Counted from the first letter of the stretch, positions 25,599 to 34,020 are shown. The stretch: 50,010 nt of DNA from SpSt-1165 sp964391725 (GCA_964391725.1 CAYMNB010000016.1:1-50010), one strand, 5' to 3'. The notes: generated by a model not told the origin, from the sequence alone. Made by a program: numbers and translations.

Positions 25599-26513
25599 AT
25601 GTCGGAAGGCCTTGAGGGTGTAAAAAACCGCGTTGACAACATCAGCACGGTGAAGCCAATTTTGGAGGCGCTGCGCACAATATCGCTGGGCAGCTGGCAG
25701 ACCGCGTTAAAAAGACAGCGCAGCATGCAAACATTCTCAAAGAATTATGACGATATTCTGCGTATCATTGGCCCGAAAATGAAATCAGAGGCTTTGACTG
25801 CGCCGAGAAAACGGCGTGTGGATGAATCAGCGCTTTTGCAGCCTACCATTGTTCTGGTTGTGGGCAGTGAACGGGGGTTGTGCGGCTCATACAATCAAAT
25901 GCTGGTGCGGGCATTAAAAAAATACCGGGAAAAAGAAATCGCGGAAGAGCGCAGTGTGGCGGTATGGGTGTTGGGCACCCGGCTTTACCGCTTGCTTCGC
26001 AGTGCGAAGGTCCCGGTTGTGTGGTGGCAGCCGCTGTCTTCTACCGCGCTGCCCGAATATTCTGCGGTTCACAAAATTTCGGCAGCCTGGATGCGGGCGT
26101 ATGAACAATATCGTGTCGACGAGGTGTTCATCATGGCACACCATTATAGGGGGCCGGGCAGGTCAATCGTTCGTATGGAGCGGGTGCTGCCTTTCGCTTC
26201 CTTTTCGGATGAATTGGAAGAGGGCCAGGAGGATGAGGAGCAGGAGATTTTCCCGGAGCCGATTATTGAGACCGACCCTGTGCGCATATACTTTCAGGTT
26301 GCCAAACAGATGGCAACCATGCGTATGTATGAGATTCTACTCAATGCGGCAGCAGCAGAACATTCAACACGGTACCAATTGATGGAAGAAGCCAGCCAGA
26401 ATGCCGAACGGATGATCCTGGAGATGACCGAAATCCTGCAAATGTACCGGCGTGAGGCCATCACCCGCGAAATGCAGGAACTGGCGGCTGGCGCGGGCTT
26501 ACTGGGGAACTGA
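25599..26513 (+). CDS. atpG: N-type F1Fo ATPase, subunit gamma
   Basis: Rotating central-stalk subunit, 304 residues. The first helix (LEGVKNRVDNISTVKPILEALRTISLGSWQ) and last helix (ATMRMYEILLNAAAAEHSTRYQLMEEASQNAERMI) form the coiled-coil shaft, and VLVVGSERGLCGSYN is the conserved gamma SDRGLCGxxN strand. The globular middle domain contains an acidic loop (about residues 205-225, EEGQEDEEQE). It follows the DUF970 gene by ten bases with gaggg upstream, and closes the nine-subunit operon. Confidence 0.92.
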   Translation: MSEGLEGVKNRVDNISTVKPILEALRTISLGSWQTALKRQRSMQTFSKNYDDILRIIGPKMKSEALTAPRKRRVDESALLQPTIVLVVGSERGLCGSYNQMLVRALKKYREKEIAEERSVAVWVLGTRLYRLLRSAKVPVVWWQPLSSTALPEYSAVHKISAAWMRAYEQYRVDEVFIMAHHYRGPGRSIVRMERVLPFASFSDELEEGQEDEEQEIFPEPIIETDPVRIYFQVAKQMATMRMYEILLNAAAAEHSTRYQLMEEASQNAERMILEMTEILQMYRREAITREMQELAAGAGLLGN

Positions 26514-26518
26514 CTGCA

Positions 26519-27067
26519 ATGATAGACGAGAGTGCGCTAATTCTGGTTGCCATCCTCCCTTCGATAAGGGATTTCGACATCGCCAGAATGCTGGGCTGGT
26601 ATCGAATCCCCTTGAAGAGCGCGCCCAAGATGCTTTTCGTTGATTACATTGCTTTTTACGAACCAAAAGCGGTCACAAAGACTGAATTCGGCCTGGTGAA
26701 AGTATATGCTGAAGTGCGCGGACATGAATTGGTGCGGCGAGTTGATCTGTTCCGCGATGAAAAGGATCACCCCCATGCACAGGAAGAATATTTTAAGATC
26801 AGTGTGGGGCCATTACAGACCATTGATCCTCCCATTGTTGCCAATGAGTGGAAACGGCTTACCTTCCTGTATACGACCGGACGGCAGTTTATGGGAGCTA
26901 CTTCATTAAATGATCTGGTGGTGCGCAGCAGCGAGAGAAACCAGTTGTGGCAGATGATTTGCGAACGAGCGGCGACCCGAACCGGGTATAACCAGCCTGA
27001 TGCCCTTGCTTTCGATATCCCGCCCGATATGCTGCCATTTCTCGGAATGATTGCCTCCCGACAATAA
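26519..27067 (+). CDS. Uncharacterised 182-residue protein after atpG
   Basis: Not recognised with certainty. It is soluble, mixed alpha/beta, with a compact N-terminal region: VAILPSIRDFDIARMLGWYRIPLKSAPKMLF, YIAFYEP and VKVYAEVRGHELVRRVDLF, then HPHAQEEYFKISVGPLQ. The WYRIP and HPxAxExYFKxxxGPL elements look like a conserved domain I recall from hypothetical proteins of Chloroflexota, sometimes near nuclease-like domains, but I cannot name it. It begins five bases after the atpG stop, so it is cotranscribed with the Na+-ATPase. A helix near residues 130-150 (RSSERNQLWQMICERAA) precedes a Pro-rich end. Confidence 0.7.
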   Translation: MIDESALILVAILPSIRDFDIARMLGWYRIPLKSAPKMLFVDYIAFYEPKAVTKTEFGLVKVYAEVRGHELVRRVDLFRDEKDHPHAQEEYFKISVGPLQTIDPPIVANEWKRLTFLYTTGRQFMGATSLNDLVVRSSERNQLWQMICERAATRTGYNQPDALAFDIPPDMLPFLGMIASRQ

Positions 27068-27195
27068 TTTGCCCAGCCGTTTTGTGTGTGTATGGTGATG
27101 GTATAGAAAAAGTCAAGCAGACTGTTTTGATTGTCGCTATAGTAAATGTATAGATAAGTGAAACATAATTTACTAAATACTCTCCTCCTAATAGT

Positions 27196-27223
27196 AGAAT
27201 CCGGTCACGGCGTACCGGATTCT
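27196..27223 (+). terminator. Hairpin terminator downstream of the atp operon
   Basis: AGAATCCGGT (27196-27205) pairs perfectly with ACCGGATTCT (27214-27223) around an eight-base loop, followed by ccttaatt, a poor U-tract. The remaining non-coding bases of this gap (27068-27195) are AT-rich without supported features. Confidence 0.6.
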
Positions 27224-27253
27224 CCTTAATTAATCCATGAAATTTGAGGTCTT

Positions 27254-27349
27254 GTGAATTATGACGAGTGGCTGGAAATTCGTAGCGGGTATGGAACATT
27301 GACTGCTGAAGAACTTGGTAGAATGAAAGTATTCACACAGTTCGGCTGA
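27254..27349 (+). CDS. Possible 31-residue leader peptide upstream of hydA
   Basis: A GTG-initiated ORF (31 codons) ends ten bases before the dihydropyrimidinase ATG. Its translation has protein-like composition (YDEWLEIRSGYG, then LTAEELGRMKVF), and gaggt precedes the GTG. The stop in frame just upstream leaves GTG as the only reasonable start. It could be a small protein or an upstream ORF coupling translation to hydA. No homolog is recognised; chance occurrence remains likely enough to keep confidence low. Confidence 0.3.
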   Translation: MNYDEWLEIRSGYGTLTAEELGRMKVFTQFG

Positions 27350-27359
27350 AAGGAACCAA

Positions 27360-28790
27360 ATGAAAATCCTGATCAAGAATGGCATTGTGATAACATCGGC
27401 GGCTTCATCCCACCAAGATATATTGATCGATGGCAGCCAGATTGTCGAAGTTGCTGATACTATTGCCCCTGATGGGGTTGATCAAGTGGTTGACGCCAAA
27501 GGATTGTTTGTGATGCCGGGTGGGATCGACGTACATACGCATCTGGCACTGCCCATGTTCGACACGATATCTTCGGATGATCATTATACCGGTCACAAAG
27601 CGGCTGCTTTTGGCGGAACCACCACGGTGCTGGATTTTATCGCCCACGATGACCGTGACTTGATGCCCAATATTGAGCGATGGCACCAGAAGGCAGCCAG
27701 TTTGGCTGCGCTCGATTATTCTTTTCACATGAATCTTACCCATTTTGACCAGGGAATTCTTGCACAATTGCCGCTGCTGGTTAAAGAGGGGATCACTTCG
27801 GTGAAGATGTTCACAGCCTATAACGACCGCCTGCGACTGAATGATGCAGAAATTTTCCAGTTGATGCGCGCAAGTGTGCCTCTCGGCTTATTGCCTATGC
27901 TGCATGCTGAAAACGGTGATGTGATCGAATTGTTGGTGCAAGAGGCTTTGGCGGCCGGCCATGTTGAACCGATCTGGCATGCGCGCACACGCCCCGCCTG
28001 GGGAGCAGTTGAGGCTGCTTTCCGCGGGGTTTCATTGGCCGCGCAGGCTGGCGCACCGCTTTATCTGGTGCATATGAACACGGCTGGTGAAATGGATGTG
28101 CTGCGGTATGCCAAACAGAAGGGCTTGCCGATATTCGGTGAAACCTGTCCCCCCTATCTGTTTTTCACCGAGAAAGATCTGCAGCGGCCAGATGGCGCCA
28201 AATGGATCTGTTCTCCGCCTATGCGTACCCGGGATGATAATGAAAGCATCTGGCAGGCGCTGACCGACGGGGTGATAGATACCATCGGTACCGACCATTG
28301 CCCCTTTTTCTTCGATGGCAGTCGGCCGATTATGTATGAAGGTGAGCCAGTGAAAATCACCGGTAAGGAACTGGGCACCGATGATTTCACGAAAATCCCC
28401 AATGGCCTGCCTGGTGTTGGCGACCGCCTGCCGGTGTTATGGACAGAGGGGGTTGGCAAGGGCAGGCTCACTGCCCAGCAATTTGTGTCCATGACCAGCA
28501 CCACACCAGCCAAGATTTTTGGCATGTACCCGCGCAAAGGAACCATTCAATCAGGTTCTGATGCAGATCTGGTTCTATGGAATCCAGAGAAAAAGGTTGA
28601 TTATGGCGTCAAGGTCGCCCGCCATCGCACAGATTACAATTTGTTCGAGGGCTGGCAGTTGACTGGGTACCCGGTGAAGGTCTATTCACGCGGTGAGTTA
28701 ATTGTGGATGGCGAAACGTGGTATGGCAAACCTGGCCGGGGAGAATTTTTACACAGACAGCCATTCTCGTTAACAGAGGTAACAGGCTGA
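27360..28790 (+). CDS. hydA: Dihydropyrimidinase / D-hydantoinase
   Basis: Amidohydrolase-superfamily zinc enzyme that opens dihydropyrimidines or hydantoins (476 residues, usual length). Metal ligands are visible in order: HTH in GGIDVHTHLALP, the lysine to be carboxylated in ITSVKMFTAYND, His in MLHAENGD, His in LVHMNTAGE and Asp in IGTDHCPFFF. CSPPMRTRDDNESIW and LPGVGDRLPVLW are further hydantoinase/dihydropyrimidinase segments. Substrate (pyrimidine catabolism versus hydantoins) cannot be separated here; no dihydropyrimidine dehydrogenase or ureidopropionase gene is in the window. The next gene starts 16 bases later, so they may share a transcript. Confidence 0.93.
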   Translation: MKILIKNGIVITSAASSHQDILIDGSQIVEVADTIAPDGVDQVVDAKGLFVMPGGIDVHTHLALPMFDTISSDDHYTGHKAAAFGGTTTVLDFIAHDDRDLMPNIERWHQKAASLAALDYSFHMNLTHFDQGILAQLPLLVKEGITSVKMFTAYNDRLRLNDAEIFQLMRASVPLGLLPMLHAENGDVIELLVQEALAAGHVEPIWHARTRPAWGAVEAAFRGVSLAAQAGAPLYLVHMNTAGEMDVLRYAKQKGLPIFGETCPPYLFFTEKDLQRPDGAKWICSPPMRTRDDNESIWQALTDGVIDTIGTDHCPFFFDGSRPIMYEGEPVKITGKELGTDDFTKIPNGLPGVGDRLPVLWTEGVGKGRLTAQQFVSMTSTTPAKIFGMYPRKGTIQSGSDADLVLWNPEKKVDYGVKVARHRTDYNLFEGWQLTGYPVKVYSRGELIVDGETWYGKPGRGEFLHRQPFSLTEVTG

Positions 28791-28806
28791 TTCAAGGGTT
28801 AATCGT

Positions 28807-30378
28807 ATGTTGTTGAATTTGCTACCCATTGCGTTTTTGTTGATGACGGTATTGATTTTATTAATAGTCAGCCGTACGCAGGCGCAAGTGGGAACCTTGT
28901 GGCTGGTTTTCACCGGGGGGGCACTCCTGTGCTTTGGAACGATCACTGCCATCCGCTGGCTGCAGCCGGCAATGATCACCATTGAGGGGTGGGCCATGGT
29001 TGGGACTAACCCAATTGACCTGGTATTTGGTTTTGACGACATCACCTGGGTGTTCGCTTTTGCGTTGGCTACCTTGCTTTTGGGGGCCGCGTTTACATTA
29101 GCGATTCGTCTGGACCTGGTGCAGCGCCCGCAAGAATGGGTAATTGAGCTTTCGTTTATTGTCGCTGGCCTTTTGCCTATCATGGCGCAGAACCTGATGA
29201 GTCTGGTGGTAGCCTGGACAATACTGGACTTCTTCGAATTACTCATCCATGTCAGTGGTTATACGCCTGAGAAGATCAACCGCCAGGCTGTGATGGCATT
29301 TGCGGTGCGTATGGGCGGTTCCTGGCTATTAATCGCGGCCCAGGCAACCAGCGAAACAGGATTCCAGCAGGTCATGAACTTTGCTGACTATGACACCGGC
29401 AGTGCGCTTTTGTTGTTGTTGGCGGCTGGTTTGCGGTTGGGCATTTTTCCTGTGTTCATGCCTTTTCAACAGGAGGCTGCCCTGCGCAGAGAGTTTGGCA
29501 CTATCTTACGTTTTGTGGTTTCTGCCTCCAGCCTGGTGCTGTTACCCCGTCTTTCAGCGTTGGTCATCCCGGGCGGTTGGGCGATTGCCTTGTCAGCGTT
29601 CGCTCTCATTGGTTCATTGGGTGGTGCTGTGCTGTTCTTATTGAGCAGTTCTGAGTTAACCGGGCGAAATTATTGGATTGCCGCTCTGGCAGGCATGGCG
29701 GTGGTATCTGTGGTGCGCGGCAGGGCGGATGCTGCGTTAGCCTGGTCGATTGTATTGCTACTTACGGGAGGTTTTCTGTCACTGCATTCGGAGAAACGAA
29801 ATCAATATGTTTTGTTGGTGATTATTGCCTTGCTTGGAATTAGCGGTTTGCCCTTCTCTGCTTCCGCCGCAGGTTTCGGGGGGCTGGTCGTACTTCCGTT
29901 TAACCTGTTGGATGTGCTTTACCTGATCGTGCAGAGTATCCTTTTATTAGCTTTCCTGAAGCAAGGCTTAAGAATCGAGGACACGAGCGAGAAAGCAGAG
30001 GGGTGGATGAAAGCTGTATATCCTCTGGGTTTATTGCTGTTGGTCAGCGGTCAATGGATTGCTCTGATTGATTCCTTTTCTATTGAGTTGCCAACCTTCT
30101 GGTGGTTGGCCATTTTTCCACTGGCAGTTTCGCTTGCAGGATATGGTCTGATGGTTCGCTTTGGTTTGCAAGATCCTCTGCAGGTTCGTGAAGATTCGAC
30201 CCTGGCGCAAGCGCTGGCAGGTGAAAGCGTGTTGTACCCCTTCATTGAAAAGGTGTATTTTTTGGCAAAATCTGCGGTTGGTTATGTGACAGCGGTTTTG
30301 CAAGGCGATGCCGGTTTGTTGTGGATGATGTTGTTGTTCCTGATGATTTTGACGATCATCATACGGGGAGTGTCATAA
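28807..30378 (+). CDS. Divergent complex-I antiporter-like membrane protein (NuoN/HyfB-like)
   Basis: 523 residues with about 14 hydrophobic helices, related to the NuoL/M/N-MrpA/D-HyfB/F superfamily. The segment AAGLRLGIFPVFMPFQQEA aligns with the TM7 region of NuoM (FAVKMPMVPLHGWLPDAH), which places Arg210 at the position of the essential Lys. The TM5 Glu is not at its usual place (an Asp/Glu pair, LDFFEL, lies four to seven residues later), and the discontinuous-helix Lys of TM12 appears to be Gly in GLPFSASAAGFGG. The fold is thus kept but the ion-transfer chain is changed. First of four overlapping or closely spaced genes; its TAA overlaps the next ATG. Confidence 0.72.
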   Translation: MLLNLLPIAFLLMTVLILLIVSRTQAQVGTLWLVFTGGALLCFGTITAIRWLQPAMITIEGWAMVGTNPIDLVFGFDDITWVFAFALATLLLGAAFTLAIRLDLVQRPQEWVIELSFIVAGLLPIMAQNLMSLVVAWTILDFFELLIHVSGYTPEKINRQAVMAFAVRMGGSWLLIAAQATSETGFQQVMNFADYDTGSALLLLLAAGLRLGIFPVFMPFQQEAALRREFGTILRFVVSASSLVLLPRLSALVIPGGWAIALSAFALIGSLGGAVLFLLSSSELTGRNYWIAALAGMAVVSVVRGRADAALAWSIVLLLTGGFLSLHSEKRNQYVLLVIIALLGISGLPFSASAAGFGGLVVLPFNLLDVLYLIVQSILLLAFLKQGLRIEDTSEKAEGWMKAVYPLGLLLLVSGQWIALIDSFSIELPTFWWLAIFPLAVSLAGYGLMVRFGLQDPLQVREDSTLAQALAGESVLYPFIEKVYFLAKSAVGYVTAVLQGDAGLLWMMLLFLMILTIIIRGVS

Positions 30379-30974
30379 TGGACTTTAATCTGCTGGAACC
30401 TTATGCGGTTGTGGCTGCCCTGGCATCTGCCTTGCTGTTGTTGCTGACACAGAACTGGCGCTTGTTTTTATTCGCTATGGCGCTGCAATACCTGGCTGCT
30501 TTCTTCCTGGTTGGGTTGGTATGGGCGCCCGGGTTGGCAGCGGTAAAGGTGGTGGTTGGGTGGATGGCGGTGGCTGTGATTGGTGCCGTAAAACCTGGGC
30601 AAGGGATTGATTTTCGATACCGTTCGTCTAAAATGGGGGTGTTGTTTCGTTTCATCGCTGTTGTGATAGCTGGACTGACTGTGTTTACCATCACACCATT
30701 GACCTCTGAGTGGATGGGTATTCAACAACGCACCTTGTTCCCAGGATTGATGCTGGTCACAAGCGGCTTGCTGCAATTGGGGCTGACCGGTCAGCTGGTG
30801 CGCAGATTTGTAGGCGTCCTGTCAGTGCTGGTTGGTTTCGAGATTATCTTTGCTTCCTTGTCAAGTTCTGTCTTGCTGGCGGGGTTAATGGGGATGATTC
30901 ACCTGGGTATCGCCTTGGCACTTTCCTATTGGATTACGGTTGACAATGAGGTGCGGGGAGAAACACCAGCATGA
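30378..30974 (+). CDS. NuoK/HyfE-like small membrane protein
   Basis: 198-residue membrane protein with about six hydrophobic helices. The end (LTGQLVRRFVGVLSVLVGFEIIFASLSSSVLLAG) resembles the NuoK/MnhC/HyfE helix pair, with a buried Glu in VGFEIIFA matching the membrane carboxylate of NuoK, but similarity is faint. Its size and position between two antiporter-like genes fit HyfE of hydrogenase-4-like modules. The start is ATG 30378, overlapping the previous stop by one base, and the end overlaps the next gene by four bases (ATGA). Assignment is an inference from context and topology. Confidence 0.6.
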   Translation: MDFNLLEPYAVVAALASALLLLLTQNWRLFLFAMALQYLAAFFLVGLVWAPGLAAVKVVVGWMAVAVIGAVKPGQGIDFRYRSSKMGVLFRFIAVVIAGLTVFTITPLTSEWMGIQQRTLFPGLMLVTSGLLQLGLTGQLVRRFVGVLSVLVGFEIIFASLSSSVLLAGLMGMIHLGIALALSYWITVDNEVRGETPA

Positions 30975-32365
30975 GCGCTCCCGTCTTGTGGATTATCGCC
31001 CCGCTATTGATTGCTTTGCTTTTCTTATTGTTGGGGAGAATGCCAAGGGTTTCTATGGTTTTGGGCGCTCTCTTCAGTTCCTTGATCGCCATTTCGGTTC
31101 TGTTGATGCGGGTTCAGTTCGATTATATGATAGGATCAACCATATTTCAGATCGAATCAACTTTCACGGTGTTGGGGCGTGTGTTCATTCTTGATAATGG
31201 CGCTCGGACATTTGTATTCCTTTTTTATGCGATCAGCGCTGTCTACCTGTGGTTTGGTGTTTTTTATGATGATGAGCCCACTTACGCGCCGATGAGTCTT
31301 GCCATTCCTGCTTTGCTCTCGGCTGCCATGGCAGTACAAATCAGGTTATTTTCCGTGTTATTTGTGATGCTTTCGGTTTTGTTGTGCCTGCCTTTGATGG
31401 TGAAGACGGATGGCGAAAGTGAACACGGCGAACAGTTTCTCTTAATTTTCACCGCTCTGTCTATCCCGTTGCTGCTATTGGCAGGGTGGTCAGCAGATAT
31501 GGTAACCGTAAATCCACTGGATACAGCCATGATGGAGCGTGCCATCCTTTTTACAACAGTAGGTTTCACACTACTATTGGGACTGTTTCCTTTTATGTTG
31601 TGGATGCCGATGGTGGGTCAGCAAACCCGTCCGACTCGTGCCTTGTATGTTCTTTTATTGCTTCCGATTGCCTTTTCTTTGCTATTGTTCAATACCTCAA
31701 CCCGTGGTGTTTGGTTTCGTGAGGCGGTGGTCCTGCAGGATTGGTTAACGATTCAGGGGTATTGTATGATTGCCTTGGGCGGGTTGTGGGCGGTTTTTGA
31801 AGATGATCTGCGGCGGTTCTTTGCTTTTGGCCTGGTCATTGACTCAGGCTTTGCTTTGATTGCTATGCGGCAGGCTTATCTGGGTGAACCAACCTTATTG
31901 TTTCAGGTGCTAACGATACGCGTAGTCATTTTCATTCTGTTTACACTGGCTGTGAACGTGCTGGATGCTCACTCCATTCCATTAACCATAAAGGGCTTAC
32001 GGGGCCGGTTGAGCCAGGTTCCTGTCACCATGCTGGCATTGTTTGGTGTTTTGTTTTCATTCAATGGAATCCCTTTGCTGGCTGCTTTTTCCAGCAGAAT
32101 TCATATTGTCGATGTGATGATGACTTCTGAAGGGGCGGGGGGTTGGGTTTGGATTCTGGTTGGTTTGGTGGGTTATTTTTTGGGAACCTTGCGGTTTTTG
32201 GGCAGCGTGGTTGATATCCGTTCTGAGCAAAAAAGGGTGTTCAACGAAAACTGGCCCGAAATCTTGTTTCTATCAACAGGTGTGCTACTATTGGTGTTGC
32301 TTGGGTTGTTCCCAGCATTCACCGGTGACCTCATACAAACACTATGGGCAGGTTTTGTGTCATAG
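30971..32365 (+). CDS. Second divergent antiporter-like membrane protein (NuoN/HyfF-like)
   Basis: 464 residues, about 13 to 14 helices. VGFTLLLGLFPFMLWMPMVG aligns residue by residue with the TM7 region of complex-I antiporter subunits (FAVKMPMVPLHGWLPDA), and Leu202 takes the place of the essential Lys. LWAVFEDDLRRFFAFGLVIDSGFALI matches the superfamily QxDLKRLLAYSSIxxxG segment, which supports homology. In the TM12 region (FSFNGIPLLAAFSSRI) the Lys is Arg. The TM5 Glu is not evident in LFSVLFVMLSVLLCLPL. It is translationally coupled to the NuoK/HyfE-like gene and followed after 11 bases by the coiled-coil gene. Confidence 0.72.
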   Translation: MSAPVLWIIAPLLIALLFLLLGRMPRVSMVLGALFSSLIAISVLLMRVQFDYMIGSTIFQIESTFTVLGRVFILDNGARTFVFLFYAISAVYLWFGVFYDDEPTYAPMSLAIPALLSAAMAVQIRLFSVLFVMLSVLLCLPLMVKTDGESEHGEQFLLIFTALSIPLLLLAGWSADMVTVNPLDTAMMERAILFTTVGFTLLLGLFPFMLWMPMVGQQTRPTRALYVLLLLPIAFSLLLFNTSTRGVWFREAVVLQDWLTIQGYCMIALGGLWAVFEDDLRRFFAFGLVIDSGFALIAMRQAYLGEPTLLFQVLTIRVVIFILFTLAVNVLDAHSIPLTIKGLRGRLSQVPVTMLALFGVLFSFNGIPLLAAFSSRIHIVDVMMTSEGAGGWVWILVGLVGYFLGTLRFLGSVVDIRSEQKRVFNENWPEILFLSTGVLLLVLLGLFPAFTGDLIQTLWAGFVS

Positions 32366-32376
32366 GAGAACGAAAA

Positions 32377-33537
32377 ATGGCAAGTGATTTAGAACAACTA
32401 CAGAAGAAAATTGATTGGCTTGAGGCCGGGCGCAGAGAGGACAAGGAACTCGTTGCAGGTTTTGAAGCTACGATGGCGGGTTTACAACAAACCATTCATG
32501 GTTTGGCGAAAAGAATAACAGAACTTGAAGATGAACTGGCGCAAACAGCACCAAAAACAGACCTGATCGCCGGGCTGGAACAGAAGATCAACGGCGTTCA
32601 AATTCATGCGAACCGAGAAATTGAAAAAATAGGTGATCAAATCCAGGAGAGTCACACGAGGCTTGATAGTCAATGGCAGGAGACTATCCTGAAGATCAGA
32701 CAGAGCATCCAGGATCAAGAGGAAGAATTTGAGGTTATCCCACAACTTGAGGAACAACTTGAGGCACGCAAGGAAGAAGAATACCGCCTTCGTCACATGA
32801 TCGCGGAGGTCGATGAAAAAATTAACCAGGCCAAACGTGACGACGGTTCATGGGTGCGAACGATCAACCTGTTGGAGGAAGGGCGGCGAAAGGATTCAAA
32901 ACGGATTATCGAAATGCAGACAGAGGTGGATGCTGCTCGCAAAAAAGTGGAACAGCAGAGCGGAAAAATTGAGATGCTGCTTGAGAATCTTCGCAAGATC
33001 GAGGTGCGTCTAAGTGAAGTGTATAACAATGAGGGGCACAGAAACCAGGAGCAACGCAATTTCTTTGAGAAGCAATCGCTGAAAATGGTTAACCAGGAGC
33101 GGGAGTGGAAAGAAGTACAGAGTAAATTCCAGGGATTAATCGGCAAATTCGAAAAGTATGAAAAGCAGATGGCAGAGGTAACTGTTGTCAGCCAATCATT
33201 GGCGGCTTCACAGGAAACTTTTGAAGACAACAGCGAACGAATTGAGAAGCGTATTCGTGAAATTACGGAATTGCACCGGATCAATCGTGAACAGGTGTTG
33301 TCTGATTGGGCGACTTTTCAAGCAGAGATTGAGACGCGTTTGGCGCAGTTTATTCAGCAAGAAGAAGAACGCCGCAAGGATTTTCTTCGAAAAATCAACC
33401 AGTTACAGGACTTAGTGGCAGAAAATAGTGAGCAGGCGCAAACCATCCGTGATGATCAACAACAATTGGCACAAAGATTTACCCGATATCTTACGCAGTG
33501 GCTCGATTTCAGTAAAGAATTTCTTTCATCCGAGTAA
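32377..33537 (+). CDS. Soluble coiled-coil protein linked to the antiporter-like genes
   Basis: 386 residues, no signal peptide or membrane helix, almost wholly alpha-helical with heptad-like Leu/Ile spacing and very high Glu, Gln, Arg and Lys content (for example LEEGRRKDSKRIIEMQTEVD and ERIEKRIREITELHR). It resembles SMC-hinge-free or tropomyosin-like scaffold proteins only in general composition; no family is recognised. ATG 32377 with aggaga 8 bases upstream is preferred over an in-frame ATG at 32344 inside the previous gene. It is the last gene of the cassette, before the rplU promoter. It might organise or tether the membrane module, but that is a guess. Confidence 0.75.
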   Translation: MASDLEQLQKKIDWLEAGRREDKELVAGFEATMAGLQQTIHGLAKRITELEDELAQTAPKTDLIAGLEQKINGVQIHANREIEKIGDQIQESHTRLDSQWQETILKIRQSIQDQEEEFEVIPQLEEQLEARKEEEYRLRHMIAEVDEKINQAKRDDGSWVRTINLLEEGRRKDSKRIIEMQTEVDAARKKVEQQSGKIEMLLENLRKIEVRLSEVYNNEGHRNQEQRNFFEKQSLKMVNQEREWKEVQSKFQGLIGKFEKYEKQMAEVTVVSQSLAASQETFEDNSERIEKRIREITELHRINREQVLSDWATFQAEIETRLAQFIQQEEERRKDFLRKINQLQDLVAENSEQAQTIRDDQQQLAQRFTRYLTQWLDFSKEFLSSE

Positions 33538-33538
33538 C

Positions 33539-33567
33539 TTGACACCTATAGGTGCGCAATGTATAAT
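33539..33567 (+). promoter_or_regulatory. Consensus sigma-70 promoter of the rplU operon
   Basis: TTGACA at 33539-33544, a 17-base spacer and TATAAT at 33562-33567 form a perfect consensus promoter. The expected start near 33574 gives a leader of about 119 bases with a CTGTC/GACAG hairpin (33576-33590) at the transcript head and a CAACC/GGTTG hairpin around 33640, plausibly an L21-type leader (not proven). Confidence 0.9.
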
Positions 33568-33692
33568 CAGGTGCGCTGTCGAGAGGACAGTGGATAATTT
33601 TGCTTGTTTAATAACTTATTGTTCCCCAACTTCCCCACAACCTGGTGGTTGAACGCGAGGTTTGCGGCGAAGTGAAGATTGGAGAGGTATTG

Positions 33693-34010
33693 ATGAAGTA
33701 CGCGATTTTTGAAAGCGGCGGCAAACAGTACAAAGCTGTGGAAGGCGCCATTGTTGAAGTTGACAAACTTCCTTATGAAGTTGGTCATGAATTGGAAATG
33801 GATACCGTATTGCTGGTATCTGACGGAGACAAGATCTCCGTTGGTGCACCGCAGGTGAAAGGCGCAATGGTGAAAACCACTGTCCTGGCCCAGGTGAAAG
33901 GCCCCAAAATTATTGTTTTCAAATACCGCCCTAAACAACGGTATCGGGTTACCAAAGGCCATCGCCAGCAGTATACGCGTCTGAAAATTGATACGATTGT
34001 AGTGAAGTGA
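33693..34010 (+). CDS. rplU: 50S ribosomal protein L21
   Basis: 105-residue L21 that binds 23S rRNA with L20. It starts MKYAIFESGGKQYK, the typical family start, and ends with the basic segment YRVTKGHRQQYTRLKID. The ATG at 33693 is chosen over an in-frame upstream start because ggagagg precedes it and homologs begin there. First gene of rplU-rpmA-rpmE; rpmA follows after ten bases. Confidence 0.96.
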   Translation: MKYAIFESGGKQYKAVEGAIVEVDKLPYEVGHELEMDTVLLVSDGDKISVGAPQVKGAMVKTTVLAQVKGPKIIVFKYRPKQRYRVTKGHRQQYTRLKIDTIVVK

Positions 34011-34020
34011 GGTAAATGCA

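Noticed and set aside
27299..27324. TTGACT...TAGAAT as a hydA promoter
   Set aside because: The spacer is only 14 bases, too short for sigma-70.
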